Shown here one piece after another: positions 7,548 through 14,757 of a DNA stretch of 34,189 nt; within the stretch, counting starts at the first letter, position 1, and each line of letters starts with the position of its first letter. The notes beneath the pieces were generated by a model. It had not been told where the DNA came from. It did not search any database and saw nothing but the letters and a program-made list of their open reading frames with translations. A program made the translations under genes and the position numbers. The stretch comes from Phycisphaerales bacterium (GTDB lineage Bacteria; Planctomycetota; Phycisphaerae; Phycisphaerales; SM1A02). Where the stretch lies: positions 1-34,189 of the forward strand of contig JASMMN010000062.1 in the NCBI GenBank assembly GCA_030748155.1, given 5' to 3'.

Positions 7548-8670
7548 GCAGTCGTATGACGCAGTCGTACATCTCGCGCTCCAGAACAGAACGCTCACCG
7601 CTGTTGCGGAGGTATTGCATGCGCACATCCATGGCTTCGCTCACAAGCGATGCTGCATCGTGGTCGAGATCGACACCGAGTTTGCGGCCTTCGCGAAGAA
7701 GAGCCACAGCCTCACTGCGAAGCGTGCGGAGTCGCTCCATGGAGTCGGCTATACACACTTGCGATCGGGCTGCCTGCGCAGCGTCTCCATTCTTCGCAAT
7801 CCAATTCGTCGCGATTGCAGCATCAAGTGGATTGCACGCGCTCGGAAAGAACGCCGCATTGACGCGGTCGATCCATTTTCTGCTCGCCTCGTCATTGCTC
7901 GTCTTCAACAGCGATGTGATCGCGGCTATGGCCGCATCTTGGACAGCCATCCGGATCCGCCATCGCTCGGCCGATGCACGCTGTAGCGATGCACGAGCCG
8001 CGGCATCTCGCTGGAGAGATGCAATGGCATCGGTGATCTTGGCTTCCCGCACTGCAAGTGCATCGTCCCGGGCAGTCGTCGAAATTGATTGTTCATACGT
8101 CGCAAGGGCCGCTCGCAAAGCCGCCTCGTCAATGTCCTCCAGTTCCTCGGCATCTGCAGCAAGTTCGCACACATCGACAAGTCCTGCTCGACCGTGTCCG
8201 GTCAAGTACACACGCCGGTGCAGGCGTCCAACCGCGTTGGATTGTGTTTCCGAGTTAGCCGTGGAAAGTAGCGTGCCCCATTCGATCATCTCCTGCAGCC
8301 GCTCATCGGCAACCTTCCACGACTCCCGAACCGCCATGCGAAGCGACAGCCGGAGTTCTCGGATCGCGTCCGCACTCAAACGGATCCGCCCATCGAGCGC
8401 CGCGTCGAGCCGCTCACGATCCCGCTCCTGCTTCACCCGTAGATCGGCCAGTACCTGCCGCATTCCGGTGGCGTAGTCTTCAAGCAGCAGATCGGCGGCG
8501 TCCATCTCATCACGACCAAGTTGCAGATCTGTCACAAAGGCGAGAAAGTCCGCCGGGGCCACAACGGGTTCAATACCCGCCTGCCTGAACGCCTCGGCAT
8601 CACTCGCCGCCGAAGGCGCAAGTCCGGAGAACAAGAGTAGAAGCACTGTGACATATCGCATGGCCGTCAT
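7495..8670 (-). CDS. Hypothetical secreted helical protein, possible paralog of the first gene
   Basis: The ATG at 8670 (MTAMRY...) gives 391 residues with a signal peptide: a short N-terminus, VTVLLLLFSGLAPS, and a likely cut near AAS/DAE. Met4 at 8661 is an alternative. The mature protein is almost entirely charged helix, rich in Ala, Arg, Glu and Asp, with few Gly or Pro, suggesting an extended coiled-coil-like periplasmic protein. Near the C-terminus it has WIDRVNAAFFPS, and it ends with a helix containing LLSDGQKAAIRRIL, resembling LTxxQ-type ends. The same two landmarks in the same order occur in the protein at 2-1465. The gene lies 22 nt downstream of xerD and is probably co-transcribed with it. 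I do not recognise a family. Confidence 0.75.
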   Translation of the reverse strand: MTAMRYVTVLLLLFSGLAPSAASDAEAFRQAGIEPVVAPADFLAFVTDLQLGRDEMDAADLLLEDYATGMRQVLADLRVKQERDRERLDAALDGRIRLSADAIRELRLSLRMAVRESWKVADERLQEMIEWGTLLSTANSETQSNAVGRLHRRVYLTGHGRAGLVDVCELAADAEELEDIDEAALRAALATYEQSISTTARDDALAVREAKITDAIASLQRDAAARASLQRASAERWRIRMAVQDAAIAAITSLLKTSNDEASRKWIDRVNAAFFPSACNPLDAAIATNWIAKNGDAAQAARSQVCIADSMERLRTLRSEAVALLREGRKLGVDLDHDAASLVSEAMDVRMQYLRNSGERSVLEREMYDCVIRLLSDGQKAAIRRILAVGH

Positions 8671-8692
8671 GGTATCCCCATGCTCCAGCGAA

Positions 8693-9613
8693 TCAAGCAG
8701 ACTTGCGATTCCGCGGCAGGCACTGCTGCACAACGTCACGCAGGCGGGATCGGTCGATATGCGTGTAGATCTGCGTCGTGGCGATATCGGCATGACCAAG
8801 CAGTTCTTGCACGACACGCAGATCGGCGCCGCCAGCCAGCATGTGTGTGGCGAAACTGTGACGGAGCATGTGAGGGTGCACGTTGTCGAGGCTGGCACGC
8901 ACCGCCAAGCGGCGAATGATCTGCCAGACGGCGACGCGTTCAATCGGACGGCCGGTGTGTGAGAGCAGAAGCCGATCTTCGTCACGGCCGTCATCAAATC
9001 GAACCAGGTGTGGCCGCAGTTCCTCGCAGTAGCGTTCAATAGCCTCGGTCGCAGGTCCACCAATCGGAACGAGCCGCTGCTTGTCGCCCTTTCCGGTGAC
9101 GAGTACGACGGCGAGTTCCTGCTTCCAATCGCTCAGCCGGAGTGTCCCTGTCTCACTGGCGCGAAGTCCGGCACCGTACATCACCTCGACGAGCGCGCGA
9201 TCTCGCTGCCAGAGTTTGCTTGTTCCAGGTTCGGCTGCTTCAACGAGCGCCCGCATCTGCTTGGGAGAGAGCACCCCCGGAAGTCGCTTCCACCGCGTGG
9301 GAGGTACGAGTGGTCCGGCGGGGCTTCGCTCGATGCGCCGCTCGGCTTCGAGATATTTGAAGAACATGCGGATCGTGGAGAGATGCCGCGCGATGCTGCT
9401 CGGCTGCATGCCCCGATCGCGGTGCAGGGTCTGCACATGCGCTGCGAGGTCGCGTGGGCCGACATCACCGGGCGCGACGACATCGTGCTCAGACATATCC
9501 TCGACCAGATCGCGCAGGTCCCGCCCATACGCGGACAACGTGGCTGCCGACAGGCCGCCCTCGACGCGAAGCCAAGTCAGGAAGTCACGTACCGGTTGGT
9601 CGAAGCCGCTCAT
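8693..9613 (-). CDS. xerD: Site-specific tyrosine recombinase XerD
   Basis: XerD acts with XerC at dif to resolve chromosome dimers. From the ATG at 9613 the product has 306 residues, the normal length. The SAM-like N-terminal domain covers about 1-95. The catalytic set is complete: Arg151 (GAGLRASE), Lys175 (TGKGDK), His248 and Arg251 (HMLRHSFATH), His274 (LLGHADIATT) and the nucleophile Tyr283 (TQIYTH). The text around the last residues (GADLRVVQELLGHADIATTQIYTH) favours XerD over XerC. There is no integrase-like context, so a housekeeping role is most likely. A longer start at 9658 adds 15 residues without homology. The 5' end overlaps the small Cys-rich gene by 29 nt. Confidence 0.93.
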   Translation of the reverse strand: MSGFDQPVRDFLTWLRVEGGLSAATLSAYGRDLRDLVEDMSEHDVVAPGDVGPRDLAAHVQTLHRDRGMQPSSIARHLSTIRMFFKYLEAERRIERSPAGPLVPPTRWKRLPGVLSPKQMRALVEAAEPGTSKLWQRDRALVEVMYGAGLRASETGTLRLSDWKQELAVVLVTGKGDKQRLVPIGGPATEAIERYCEELRPHLVRFDDGRDEDRLLLSHTGRPIERVAVWQIIRRLAVRASLDNVHPHMLRHSFATHMLAGGADLRVVQELLGHADIATTQIYTHIDRSRLRDVVQQCLPRNRKSA

Positions 9614-9884
9614 GTGATGACACCGTGATGATGACGGGCACGGGCGGGGGCCCGACATTGCCGTGTTTCATCCGAATGGCGGCGAAGGCAGCGCAGCATC
9701 GATGATCGTCCGAAAAACACGTGTCCAACGCCTCCTCAAGGCTGTCGAGGCGGAATCGGTCACCACAGCGGGCGTGGCCGAGGTCCACATAGGGGCAACA
9801 ATCTCTCTCGGGGGCGTCCATGCCATTGGGCGATATCGGCTGAACCACGGGTACTGCGTGAATGAGGAGAAACAGGTCAGACAC
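9585..9884 (-). CDS. Small Cys-rich conserved-looking protein
   Basis: This is a 99-residue frame from GTG at 9884; an ATG at 9821 would give 78 residues. It contains CCPYVDLGHARCGDRF, then a helix (LDSLEEALDTCF), then DDHRCCAAFAAI. The pattern of CCPY, a Cys about ten residues later, and a Cys/Cys-Cys pair in the second half suggests a small metal- or iron-sulfur-binding fold. Similar CPY...CxxxF small proteins, as I recall, occur in planctomycetes, but I cannot verify a family. It fills what would otherwise be a 340-nt gap, reads in the same direction as xerD and overlaps its start, which supports a real gene. The choice of start is uncertain. Confidence 0.6.
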   Translation of the reverse strand: MSDLFLLIHAVPVVQPISPNGMDAPERDCCPYVDLGHARCGDRFRLDSLEEALDTCFSDDHRCCAAFAAIRMKHGNVGPPPVPVIITVSSHERLRPTGT

Positions 9885-9952
9885 CGCCCATGAGACACTC
9901 GCTGAAGAAGTTGATGGGCGTCATTGCCCCCGAGCGGCACGTGGCCCCACTT

Positions 9953-11026
9953 TCAGTTGAGCGTCAGGGTGCGGGCGAAAAAACCTGTTCCGGCGACTTC
10001 CTTGACCATGTCGAGCGTCTGCTCGGTGGCGGCGATTGCTCGGGCGGTACCGGACTTGAGGACTTTGAGTACGACGGCGTCATCTTCATATTGCCTGCGG
10101 CGTTCCCGCATCGGTTCGAGCAACTCGTTGATCGCGTCAGCGACGAGCATCTTCACTTCGCCATCGCCGATGTTGTCGCCTCGCTCGTACCTGTCGCGGA
10201 TGTCAGCCTTCATCGCTTCGTCGTGAACGAAGACGTCGAGATACTGAAAGAGCGGATTCTCATCGGGGTCGATGATGCCCGGATCGGTCGGCTGGCGGCT
10301 GTCCTGACCGGTGTAGATCTTGCCGATCTTCTGCTTGACCTGCTTGGCCGAATCAATGACGTGAATCGTATTGTCGAGCGACTTGCTCATCTTATTCTGC
10401 CCGTCTGTACCGACCAGACGACCGATCTTGCCGACATCTGCAACTGGAATCGGGAATACGCCGCCAAGCGACTCGTGATCTTCATCGAGTGCTTTGTCAG
10501 GAACACCGCAATATGTCTTGTTGAAGCGGCGGGCGACTTCACGGGTGAGTTCCAGATGCGGCACCTGATCTTCACCGACCGGCACACTGTGTGCTCGGAA
10601 CGCCAGGATGTCCGCTGTCTGCCCGACGGTGTAGAGCGGAAAGCCAAACGAGTAGTTGTCCGCGAGTCCCTTGACGGTAAGTTCGTCCTTCAGCGTCGGG
10701 TTCCGCATTACCCGGTTGAAGGGCAGCAGCATCGCAAAGAGGTAGGTCAGTTCAGACAACGCTGGAACTTCACTCTGCAAGAAGATAGCCGCCTTCTCTG
10801 GATCGATGCCCATGGCAAGCGCATCGCGGGCAACCTCGATGGAATCGCGGTGCACATCCTGCGGGGCATCGGCCCTTGTAGTGTAGGCGTGCAGGTTGGC
10901 GATCAGAAAGTAGCAGTCGTGGGTTTCCTGCAACTCGACCCGCCGCCTGACCGAGCCGACCCAGTGGCCGATGTGGAGGTTGCCGGTAGGCGTATCGCCG
11001 GTGAGGATGCGGTGGGTGTGGCTCAT
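9953..11026 (-). CDS. trpS: Tryptophan--tRNA ligase
   Basis: TrpS charges tRNA(Trp) with tryptophan in the cytoplasm. It is a class I synthetase of 357 residues, slightly longer than the usual 330. The ATP-binding signatures are present: GNLHIGHWVG with HIGH at 18-21, and NKMSKSLDN with KMSKS at 212-216. Tryptophan-site landmarks include LPFNRVMRNPTLKDE and VGEDQVPHLELTREVARRFN. The ATG at 11026 fits the family N-terminus (ILTGDTPTGNLHIGH). No Shine-Dalgarno sequence is present, but TATCCT lies 9 nt upstream. It stands near trpC, separated by a membrane protease gene, and shares no transcript with trpC because the strands differ. Confidence 0.97.
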   Translation of the reverse strand: MSHTHRILTGDTPTGNLHIGHWVGSVRRRVELQETHDCYFLIANLHAYTTRADAPQDVHRDSIEVARDALAMGIDPEKAAIFLQSEVPALSELTYLFAMLLPFNRVMRNPTLKDELTVKGLADNYSFGFPLYTVGQTADILAFRAHSVPVGEDQVPHLELTREVARRFNKTYCGVPDKALDEDHESLGGVFPIPVADVGKIGRLVGTDGQNKMSKSLDNTIHVIDSAKQVKQKIGKIYTGQDSRQPTDPGIIDPDENPLFQYLDVFVHDEAMKADIRDRYERGDNIGDGEVKMLVADAINELLEPMRERRRQYEDDAVVLKVLKSGTARAIAATEQTLDMVKEVAGTGFFARTLTLN

Positions 11027-11035
11027 GGAGAGCAG

Positions 11036-11041
11036 AGGATA
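11036..11041 (-). promoter_or_regulatory. Putative -10 box of trpS
   Basis: TATCCT on the minus strand is followed after 9 nt by the trpS ATG. The predicted transcript would have a 0-3 nt leader. No Shine-Dalgarno sequence is seen between them. Confidence 0.35.
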
Positions 11042-11075
11042 CGAAACAGTGAGCCCTCGCGGGATCCATTCTGGA

Positions 11076-12026
11076 TCACATCACGAAGACCAGATTGCCG
11101 GCATTGAACACCATGTGCATGGTGATCGAGGCCGTCAAGCGACCCGTTTTGGCATATGCCCAGCCGAATCCCAGCGACAGCACGAACAGCCCTGCCAGAC
11201 CATGTGGATCGACCGCCCCGACATGCATCGCCGTGAACACCAGGCTCGCCAGCACGACCGACTGCCACGGGGCTCCGCAACCGAACAAGTTGGCTCGCCG
11301 AAACGACTCCTGCAGCAGGCCGCGGTACAGGATCTCCTCGATCACCGCCGGGAACACGATGACCGAGGCTGCCATTCCCAGCCTGATTGCCGTGGATGGC
11401 TCAGCCTCGAACTGCCGCAGCAACTCGTGCGCCATGGTGGATGGTGGGTCTCCACTCAATGACTGCCACAGCATGCCCGCGATGCCGGCGGCGGCGAGGG
11501 TCATGGGCCAGAACAGCAGCAAACCGACCAGCCCCACCAGCCCCGCGTAGAGGCGGCTGCGGCGGCGGTCTGGGCATACGACGCCACGGCGAGGCATTCG
11601 GCGGGTATCCCCGGGCATCGGCGGATCAACCACCGCTCGCACCCAAGGAAGGCAGCATGCAGCAGCAAGCTGTCCACCCCAACTTGCGAGCATGACCGGC
11701 AACAGTTCGCCGAGCGTGGGTGATTCCGCGGGGTCGATACCCATCACGACAGCGACCACGCCCCCCATCACCGCGCCCGCAAGAACCGCCAACACATATG
11801 TCAGTACCCCCGCACCGGGCCCGAACCGCCAAGGTCGCACGGGCACCCGCCTGAGCCGCCCCCAGCCCGACCCGGCAAAGATCGCCGCTGCGATTCCGCC
11901 CGCCACGAAGGCCCAGAGTGGCGTTCCCGTAGCCGGATCTACCGTTTCTGGCACCGTCAGTTCGGTCGGCGCGGCTATAGTCGCTCCCCACACCCCACCG
12001 ACCGGTACCACCATGAGCACGCCCAT
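11076..12026 (-). CDS. CPBP-family intramembrane protease (CAAX protease/bacteriocin-immunity type)
   Basis: From the ATG at 12026 the product has 316 residues with several membrane segments (about 36-52, 73-95, 162-185, 213-232, 255-272 and 276-292). The metal-dependent protease motifs are intact: Glu230-Glu231 with Arg235 (EEILYRG), His268 (FTAMHVG), and His304 with Asn308 (HMVFNAGN). These residues define the ABI/CPBP superfamily; the bacterial substrate is generally unknown. The start is inferred from GGAGG just upstream and a hydrophobic N-terminus. Starts at 12041 or 12014 are also possible. All of these overlap the trpC start head-to-head, so the two genes share promoter DNA inside each other's coding sequence. 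Confidence 0.85.
   Translation of the reverse strand: MGVLMVVPVGGVWGATIAAPTELTVPETVDPATGTPLWAFVAGGIAAAIFAGSGWGRLRRVPVRPWRFGPGAGVLTYVLAVLAGAVMGGVVAVVMGIDPAESPTLGELLPVMLASWGGQLAAACCLPWVRAVVDPPMPGDTRRMPRRGVVCPDRRRSRLYAGLVGLVGLLLFWPMTLAAAGIAGMLWQSLSGDPPSTMAHELLRQFEAEPSTAIRLGMAASVIVFPAVIEEILYRGLLQESFRRANLFGCGAPWQSVVLASLVFTAMHVGAVDPHGLAGLFVLSLGFGWAYAKTGRLTASITMHMVFNAGNLVFVM
11976..11981 (+). promoter_or_regulatory. Putative -10 box of trpC
   Basis: TATAGT lies 31 nt upstream of the trpC ATG at 12013, inside the N-terminal coding part of the divergent CPBP gene. No clear -35 box is visible. Confidence 0.35.
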
Positions 12027-12840
12027 CACCCTCCAAACCATCGTCGAGCACAAGCGGAACGAGGTTGCATCGCGGCAATTGGAGTGCTCGCTCGAGCAAT
12101 TGCAGAAGGAGGTGGCAGACGCTCCCCCGCCCCGCAACTTCTTCGCAGCGGTCTCAACCGGCAACGGACCCGGCGGCATCAATGTCATCGCCGAGGTCAA
12201 GCGTCAAAGTCCCTCCGCAGGGGTCATCCGTGAGAAGTACGATCCCGTATGCATCTCCCTACAGTACGAAAATGCGGGTGCTGTCGCGATTTCATGCCTC
12301 ACGGATGAACGCTTCTTTGGCGGCTCACTCGACACGATCGCGGCAATCAAGGAAGCCGTCAGAATCCCCGTGCTCCGCAAGGACTTCCTGATCGACCACT
12401 ATCAGATCTGGGAGGCCCGTGCAGCGGGTGCCGATGCGGTCCTGCTGATCTCTGAGTGCCTCTCCGAAGGTCAGCTCATGGACATGCTGATTCTGGCCCA
12501 TGAACTGAGTATGACGACATTGGTCGAGGTGCACGACATGGAACACCTGCTGCGGGTTCGCCGGCACGTGGGCTTCCCACACCCGGGATACATGCTGCTG
12601 GGCATCAACAACCGAAATCTCGCCACCATGAAAACCGACGTCGGCCACACCATCCGGATGCTGGAACTGGTCGAAGATCACTGCGACATCCTCGTAACCG
12701 AGTCCGGCATCAAGACGCCAGCGGACATCGAGCGGATGATTCGGCACGGCGTTCGCCGCTTCTTGGTCGGCGAGACCCTGCTGAAGCATGAGCGGCCCGG
12801 TGATGCGCTTCGGGAACTCGTGGGTACGCCTTGGGAGTAG
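12013..12840 (+). CDS. trpC: Indole-3-glycerol-phosphate synthase
   Basis: TrpC closes the indole ring from CdRP in tryptophan synthesis. The 275-residue product shows the TIM-barrel active site in order: Glu61 and Lys63 (IAEVKRQSPSAG), SCLTDERFFGGS (94-105), Lys123 (LRKDFLID), Glu172 (LVEVHD), Asn200 (GINNRNL), Glu230-Ser231 (VTESGI) and FLVGET at the end. The start at 12013 matches the family start (LQTIVEHKRNEV). It is a stand-alone enzyme, not fused to TrpF, and no other trp biosynthetic gene adjoins it; trpS lies 1 kb away on the other strand. The next gene begins 30 nt after its stop. Confidence 0.96.
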   Translation: MSTPITLQTIVEHKRNEVASRQLECSLEQLQKEVADAPPPRNFFAAVSTGNGPGGINVIAEVKRQSPSAGVIREKYDPVCISLQYENAGAVAISCLTDERFFGGSLDTIAAIKEAVRIPVLRKDFLIDHYQIWEARAAGADAVLLISECLSEGQLMDMLILAHELSMTTLVEVHDMEHLLRVRRHVGFPHPGYMLLGINNRNLATMKTDVGHTIRMLELVEDHCDILVTESGIKTPADIERMIRHGVRRFLVGETLLKHERPGDALRELVGTPWE

Positions 12841-12857
12841 AGGGATCGCCGGGGCGG

Positions 12858-12863
12858 TATGCT
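12858..12863 (+). promoter_or_regulatory. Putative -10 box of the first crotonase (leaderless type)
   Basis: TATGCT is followed after 7 nt by the ATG at 12871. The ATG inside this box (12859) is in frame but is more likely part of the promoter than the true start. No Shine-Dalgarno sequence is present. Confidence 0.4.
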
Positions 12864-12870
12864 CTGTCCC

Positions 12871-13614
12871 ATGCCACTGGTTGATCTCACCCGCGCCGGC
12901 ACGATTGTCACCGCCGAATTCAATCGGCCCGAGAAACACAACGCGCTGTCGCCCGAACTGATTGAGGCGTTGCACCTCGCGCTCGACGAACTCGAACAGG
13001 ACCGGGACATGCGAGTACTCATTCTCGGCGGTCGAGGCAAGTCGTTCTGCGCTGGTATGGATCTACGTGGTGTGCTTGAGGACGTTGATGCCATGGGGGG
13101 CATGCTCAGCGGACTCGGCCGCGCCACATGGCGCCTGCGTCAACTCTCCGTTCCGGTCATCGCCCGCATACAGGGCGCCGCCATCGGCGGTGGGTGTGGA
13201 TTCGCTGCGGTTGCCGATCTGGCCATAACACATCCAGAAGCCAAACTCGGATACCCGGAGGTCGGCCTTGGAGTCTGCCCGGCCGTCGTTGCGCCATGGC
13301 TCGTCCGCAAGATCGGCACCGGTCCGGCTCGGGCCATGCTGCTGCAGGGTGGCACCATGGACGGGGTGGCTGCACTGAACAACGGCTTGATCGACCGACT
13401 CGTTGAGCGGTCTGAACTTGAGCGGCTCACGATGGACTTGGCCGAGACGCTTGCAAGCGGCGGCCGCCACGCCATGGCCGCTACCAAGGCGTGGCTCAAC
13501 GAGTTGGAGGGCCCGGTCCCGCTGGAACTTCTGGAGCGAGGTGCCATCTTGTCAACCGAAGTCATCGCCGGAGATGAGGCTCAAACGCGGCTCAAGAAGC
13601 TCTTTTCGAGGTAG
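12871..13614 (+). CDS. Enoyl-CoA hydratase family protein, methylglutaconyl-CoA-hydratase-like
   Basis: This crotonase-fold protein has 247 residues. The oxyanion-hole segments are FCAGMDLRG and GAAIGGGCGF. The first catalytic Glu of classical enoyl-CoA hydratases (GGGCEL) is replaced by Gly, while the second is kept (GYPEVGLG). This combination, together with VGLGVCPAVVAPWLVRKIG, resembles LiuC-type methylglutaconyl-CoA hydratases of leucine breakdown (compare SEVRLGL.PA.ISP). That fits the downstream branched-chain genes, but the substrate is inferred only. A start at 12859 would add 4 residues; 12871 is preferred. It is separated from the rest of the cluster by a 234-nt gap and may form its own transcript. 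Confidence 0.88.
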   Translation: MPLVDLTRAGTIVTAEFNRPEKHNALSPELIEALHLALDELEQDRDMRVLILGGRGKSFCAGMDLRGVLEDVDAMGGMLSGLGRATWRLRQLSVPVIARIQGAAIGGGCGFAAVADLAITHPEAKLGYPEVGLGVCPAVVAPWLVRKIGTGPARAMLLQGGTMDGVAALNNGLIDRLVERSELERLTMDLAETLASGGRHAMAATKAWLNELEGPVPLELLERGAILSTEVIAGDEAQTRLKKLFSR

Positions 13615-13848
13615 CCGAGGCTCCAAGAGAAGCGTTCTTCTTGTTATCATGGGCGGTCTCGCCAAAGGGGATCCGGTGGTCTCTGTTATGGCTTGAGGAG
13701 GGGCCAAAAGCCCGCTTGAGCCGCTGTGATCGCCACCGGAAGGCGTGAAAGCGACGACGACATTTCAGCCTGCTGGGCCCATGCCGCACTCGCTGCGACC
13801 CGCGCCGCCTCCACCCGTCAGACGGATCTCAGGAGTACTTTCCACACA
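13615..13848 (+). promoter_or_regulatory. Gap before the branched-chain operon with hairpins and a mini-ORF
   Basis: No gene of normal size fits this 234-nt stretch. TATCAT (13645-13650) could be a -10 box. An ATG at 13649 opens a 15-codon frame with three Val codons and one Leu codon, ending with TGA at 13694-13696. Two perfect 4-bp hairpins follow: GGGC/GCCC (13701-13713, loop CAAAA) and CGCC/GGCG (13731-13745). GCTTGAG is directly repeated at 13691-13697 and 13714-13720. AGGAG near 13831 may serve the next start, with long spacing. It could be a structured leader of the operon. It does not match a riboswitch class I can recall, and a GTG at 13726 could alternatively extend the next gene upstream. 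Confidence 0.35.
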
Positions 13849-14718
13849 ATGACCGCCATCTCTCCCACCACGACCTTTCCACTCGATCGCGCCGCTGATG
13901 GCAGTGCCGTCCTGTGGCTTGAAGCACCACACCAAAGCGTTGTGGTCCTCGATCGTTTGATGATCGCTCGGCTTGAAGCCACGATCGACAGGCTCGAGTC
14001 CGATCCACCATCACTGTTGATCGTACGGAGCCGCGATCAGCGGGTCTGGGTTGCAGGTGCCGACCTCAAGGAGATCAGTACGCTCAGCGACGAGCAACTC
14101 GACGCCTATCTCACCGAAGGTCAGCATACTTTCGGCCGCCTCGCCGCCCTGCCCTTCCCTGTCATCGCCGCCGTCTGCGGCGCCACGCTCGGCGGAGGGC
14201 TGGAACTGGCGATGCACTGTCACGGCATCGTCGCCAGCAAGCAGTCGATGCGCGGCAAGCCCTACCCGATCGGCCTGCCAGAAGCCTCGCTCGGTCTCTG
14301 CCCGGGATGGGGCGGAACCCAGTTGCTGCCCGCCCGCGTCGAACCGAACCTCAGCGTTCCCGCGATTGCTTCAGGCATACCCTTCCTGAGCGAGTCCATG
14401 CCCGAAGGGCTGTGCGACATGCTGGTCGAGGACGATCTGGAGGATGCCAGCCGCGCGCTGGCAGCTTCACTGAACCCGTCCGACTTCCCGCGCACCATCG
14501 CCTGCTGCGATGAGGAGATGCTCCTTGCCGAGGTCGACCACATCCGACACGCCATGGACACCGAGGAAGCAGCCAAGGTCGTGGCTCACTGCGTTGCCAC
14601 CGGCATCAAGGACGGCCTCGCCGCCGGACTCGACATGGAACGCAAAGGACTCGTGTCCCTTCGAAATACCGAACATACCACGCGGCTGTTACAGGCCTTT
14701 CTAGCAAAGAGCGTTTAG
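13849..14718 (+). CDS. Enoyl-CoA hydratase/isomerase, FadB/FadJ N-terminal-like
   Basis: From the ATG at 13849 the product has 289 residues with a crotonase fold. Both catalytic acids of classical hydratases are present: GATLGGGLELAMHC and GLPEASLGLCPGWGGTQLLPA. The oxyanion segment WVAGADLKE is also present. The GLPE..LG..PGWGGTQ text is closest to the hydratase part of multifunctional FadB/FadJ proteins, but no 3-hydroxyacyl-CoA dehydrogenase domain follows. The C-terminal 100 residues are helical and ordinary. It is the first tightly spaced gene of the branched-chain operon, 39 nt before the acyl-CoA dehydrogenase gene. A GTG start at 13726 would add 41 low-complexity residues and is not favoured. 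Confidence 0.88.
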   Translation: MTAISPTTTFPLDRAADGSAVLWLEAPHQSVVVLDRLMIARLEATIDRLESDPPSLLIVRSRDQRVWVAGADLKEISTLSDEQLDAYLTEGQHTFGRLAALPFPVIAAVCGATLGGGLELAMHCHGIVASKQSMRGKPYPIGLPEASLGLCPGWGGTQLLPARVEPNLSVPAIASGIPFLSESMPEGLCDMLVEDDLEDASRALAASLNPSDFPRTIACCDEEMLLAEVDHIRHAMDTEEAAKVVAHCVATGIKDGLAAGLDMERKGLVSLRNTEHTTRLLQAFLAKSV

Positions 14719-14757
14719 CACCGAAAGTAATCTTTTGGAATCCACTGGAGTGCATTG

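Noticed and set aside
7337-8476. 379-aa plus-strand frame, Ser/Arg/Ala-rich
   Set aside because: It is the antisense shadow of the secreted helical protein gene (7495-8670); composition is of shadow type and no domain is visible.
8693-9613. Tyrosine recombinase as a sign of an integrated mobile element
   Set aside because: It matches XerD in length and C-terminal text, stands among housekeeping genes, and no att repeats, phage genes or tRNA lie nearby.
9890-11107. 405-aa plus-strand frame
   Set aside because: It runs antisense to trpS, whose HIGH and KMSKS motifs prove the minus strand.
13649-13696. 15-codon frame as a genuine attenuation leader peptide
   Set aside because: The Val/Leu content is modest, no ribosome-binding site is clear, and attenuation by branched-chain amino acids would be odd for a catabolic operon; kept only as part of the leader observation.
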